Positions 4,905 to 5,386 of a stretch of DNA of 5,386 bases are shown piece after piece; within the stretch, counting starts at the first letter, position 1, and every line of letters begins with the position of its first letter. The notes under the pieces were generated by a model. That model saw only the letters and a list, made by a program, of their open reading frames with translations. It did not search any database and was not told the DNA's origin. The position numbers and the translations under genes are program-made. The stretch spans positions 1-5,386 of the forward strand of contig JAITGB010000136.1 of assembly GCA_031280945.1 (NCBI GenBank), in the 5' to 3' direction. The stretch comes from Spirochaetales bacterium (lineage in GTDB: Bacteria; Spirochaetota; Spirochaetia; DTKZ01).

Positions 4905-5386
4905 ATGAGTGATGTTTTAACCACAATCGGAGAAATCGGCCTTGTACCCGTCATCAAAATTGAAGACCCCAAGGACGCCGTACCCCTCGCGCAGGCTCTT
5001 GAGGCAGGCGACCTCCCCGTAGCGGAGGTAACATTCCGTACAGCCGCCGCCGAGGAATCAATCAAACGCATCAACGCCGAAGTAAAAGGAATGCTCCTGG
5101 GCGCGGGTACAGTCCTCACCGTAGACCAGGTAAAAAAAGCCGTGGCAGCCGGAGCAAAGTTTATCGTGTCCCCCGGCTTTAACCCCAAGGTTGTCGAATA
5201 CTGCGTCAAGGAAAACATTCCCATTACACCGGGAATCAACAACCCCTCAGGAATAGAAATGGCCCTGGAGTACGGCCTCAAAGTCCTCAAGTTCTTCCCC
5301 GCGGAAAACTCAGGCGGCCTTGCTATGCTCAAAGCTATGGCAGCCCCCTACGGAGGAGTTTCCTTTATCCCCACAGGAGGCGTCAA
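4905..5386 (+). CDS. eda: KDPG/KHG aldolase (2-dehydro-3-deoxy-6-phosphogluconate / 4-hydroxy-2-oxoglutarate aldolase), C-terminus cut by window edge
   Basis: This cytosolic class I aldolase splits 2-keto-3-deoxy-6-phosphogluconate into pyruvate and glyceraldehyde 3-phosphate, the last step of the Entner-Doudoroff and hexuronate routes; many members also act on 4-hydroxy-2-oxoglutarate. The 160 codons in the window cover most of the TIM barrel of this roughly 205-215-residue family. Visible active-site elements are Glu41 and Arg45 in EVTFRT, GAGTVLT at 66-72, the phosphate/pyruvate loop SPGFN at 89-93, TPGINNPSGIE at 108-118, the Schiff-base Lys129 in LKFFPAE, and Thr157 in PTGGV. These match Glu45, Arg49, Lys133 and Thr161 of the Escherichia coli enzyme. 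The gene follows the lipoprotein operon by 186 bases with its own ribosome binding site and hairpins between, so it is probably a separate unit. Downstream genes beyond the edge (kinase or uronate enzymes) would show its pathway. Codons end mostly in C or A. Confidence 0.95.
   Translation, partial: MSDVLTTIGEIGLVPVIKIEDPKDAVPLAQALEAGDLPVAEVTFRTAAAEESIKRINAEVKGMLLGAGTVLTVDQVKKAVAAGAKFIVSPGFNPKVVEYCVKENIPITPGINNPSGIEMALEYGLKVLKFFPAENSGGLAMLKAMAAPYGGVSFIPTGGV

Noticed and set aside
4883..5332. 149-codon open frame antisense to eda
   Set aside because: It lies wholly opposite a gene with conserved active-site residues and arises from GC-rich codon composition; it has no recognisable family features.

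Overview
The window looks like chromosomal DNA of a spirochaete, most likely a GC-rich Treponema of the termite-gut type. This rests on the mix of relaxed lipoprotein signal peptides, TRAP uptake and the intergenic palindromes, and is inference only, since no rRNA or other marker gene is present. Five protein genes fill nearly all of it, two of them cut by the window edges. There is no tRNA, rRNA, CRISPR array, transposase or phage gene.

Layout: (1) bases 1-1028, minus strand: a DctP-type TRAP transporter solute-binding protein whose C-terminus runs off the left edge. (2) Bases 1029-1331: a 303-base divergent intergenic region holding three perfect hairpins with three-base loops, a 12-bp palindrome, and a candidate promoter and strong ribosome binding site for the rightward genes. 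(3) Bases 1332-4718, plus strand: three consecutive lipoprotein genes, an LpoB-like PBP activator, a COG3014-type protein and an LPP20-family protein, spaced 48 and 63 bases apart and read here as one operon. (4) Bases 4719-4904: a second intergenic region with two further perfect hairpins. (5) Bases 4905 to the right edge: the start of eda, KDPG/KHG aldolase, with all catalytic residues present inside the window.

The three central genes probably form one envelope module: three exported, lipid-anchored proteins, the first belonging to the family that activates class A penicillin-binding proteins. The flanking genes are metabolic. The TRAP protein has the arginines that bind a carboxylate ligand, and Eda splits 2-keto-3-deoxy-6-phosphogluconate, so both would fit uronate or sugar-acid use, but nothing in the window ties them to each other.

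Two signals go beyond the gene list. First, strand composition and third-codon-position use flip across the lipoprotein operon: G/T-ending codons dominate in the LpoB gene, C/A-ending codons in the LPP20 gene, in eda and in the oppositely oriented TRAP gene. This is the pattern expected at a replication terminus or at the edge of an inversion. Second, a family of perfect inverted repeats with three-base loops and shared GCGCAAAG and CCCTTGCGC ends occupies both sizeable intergenic regions, and similar GC-rich hairpins lie inside the linker-coding parts of two exported proteins.
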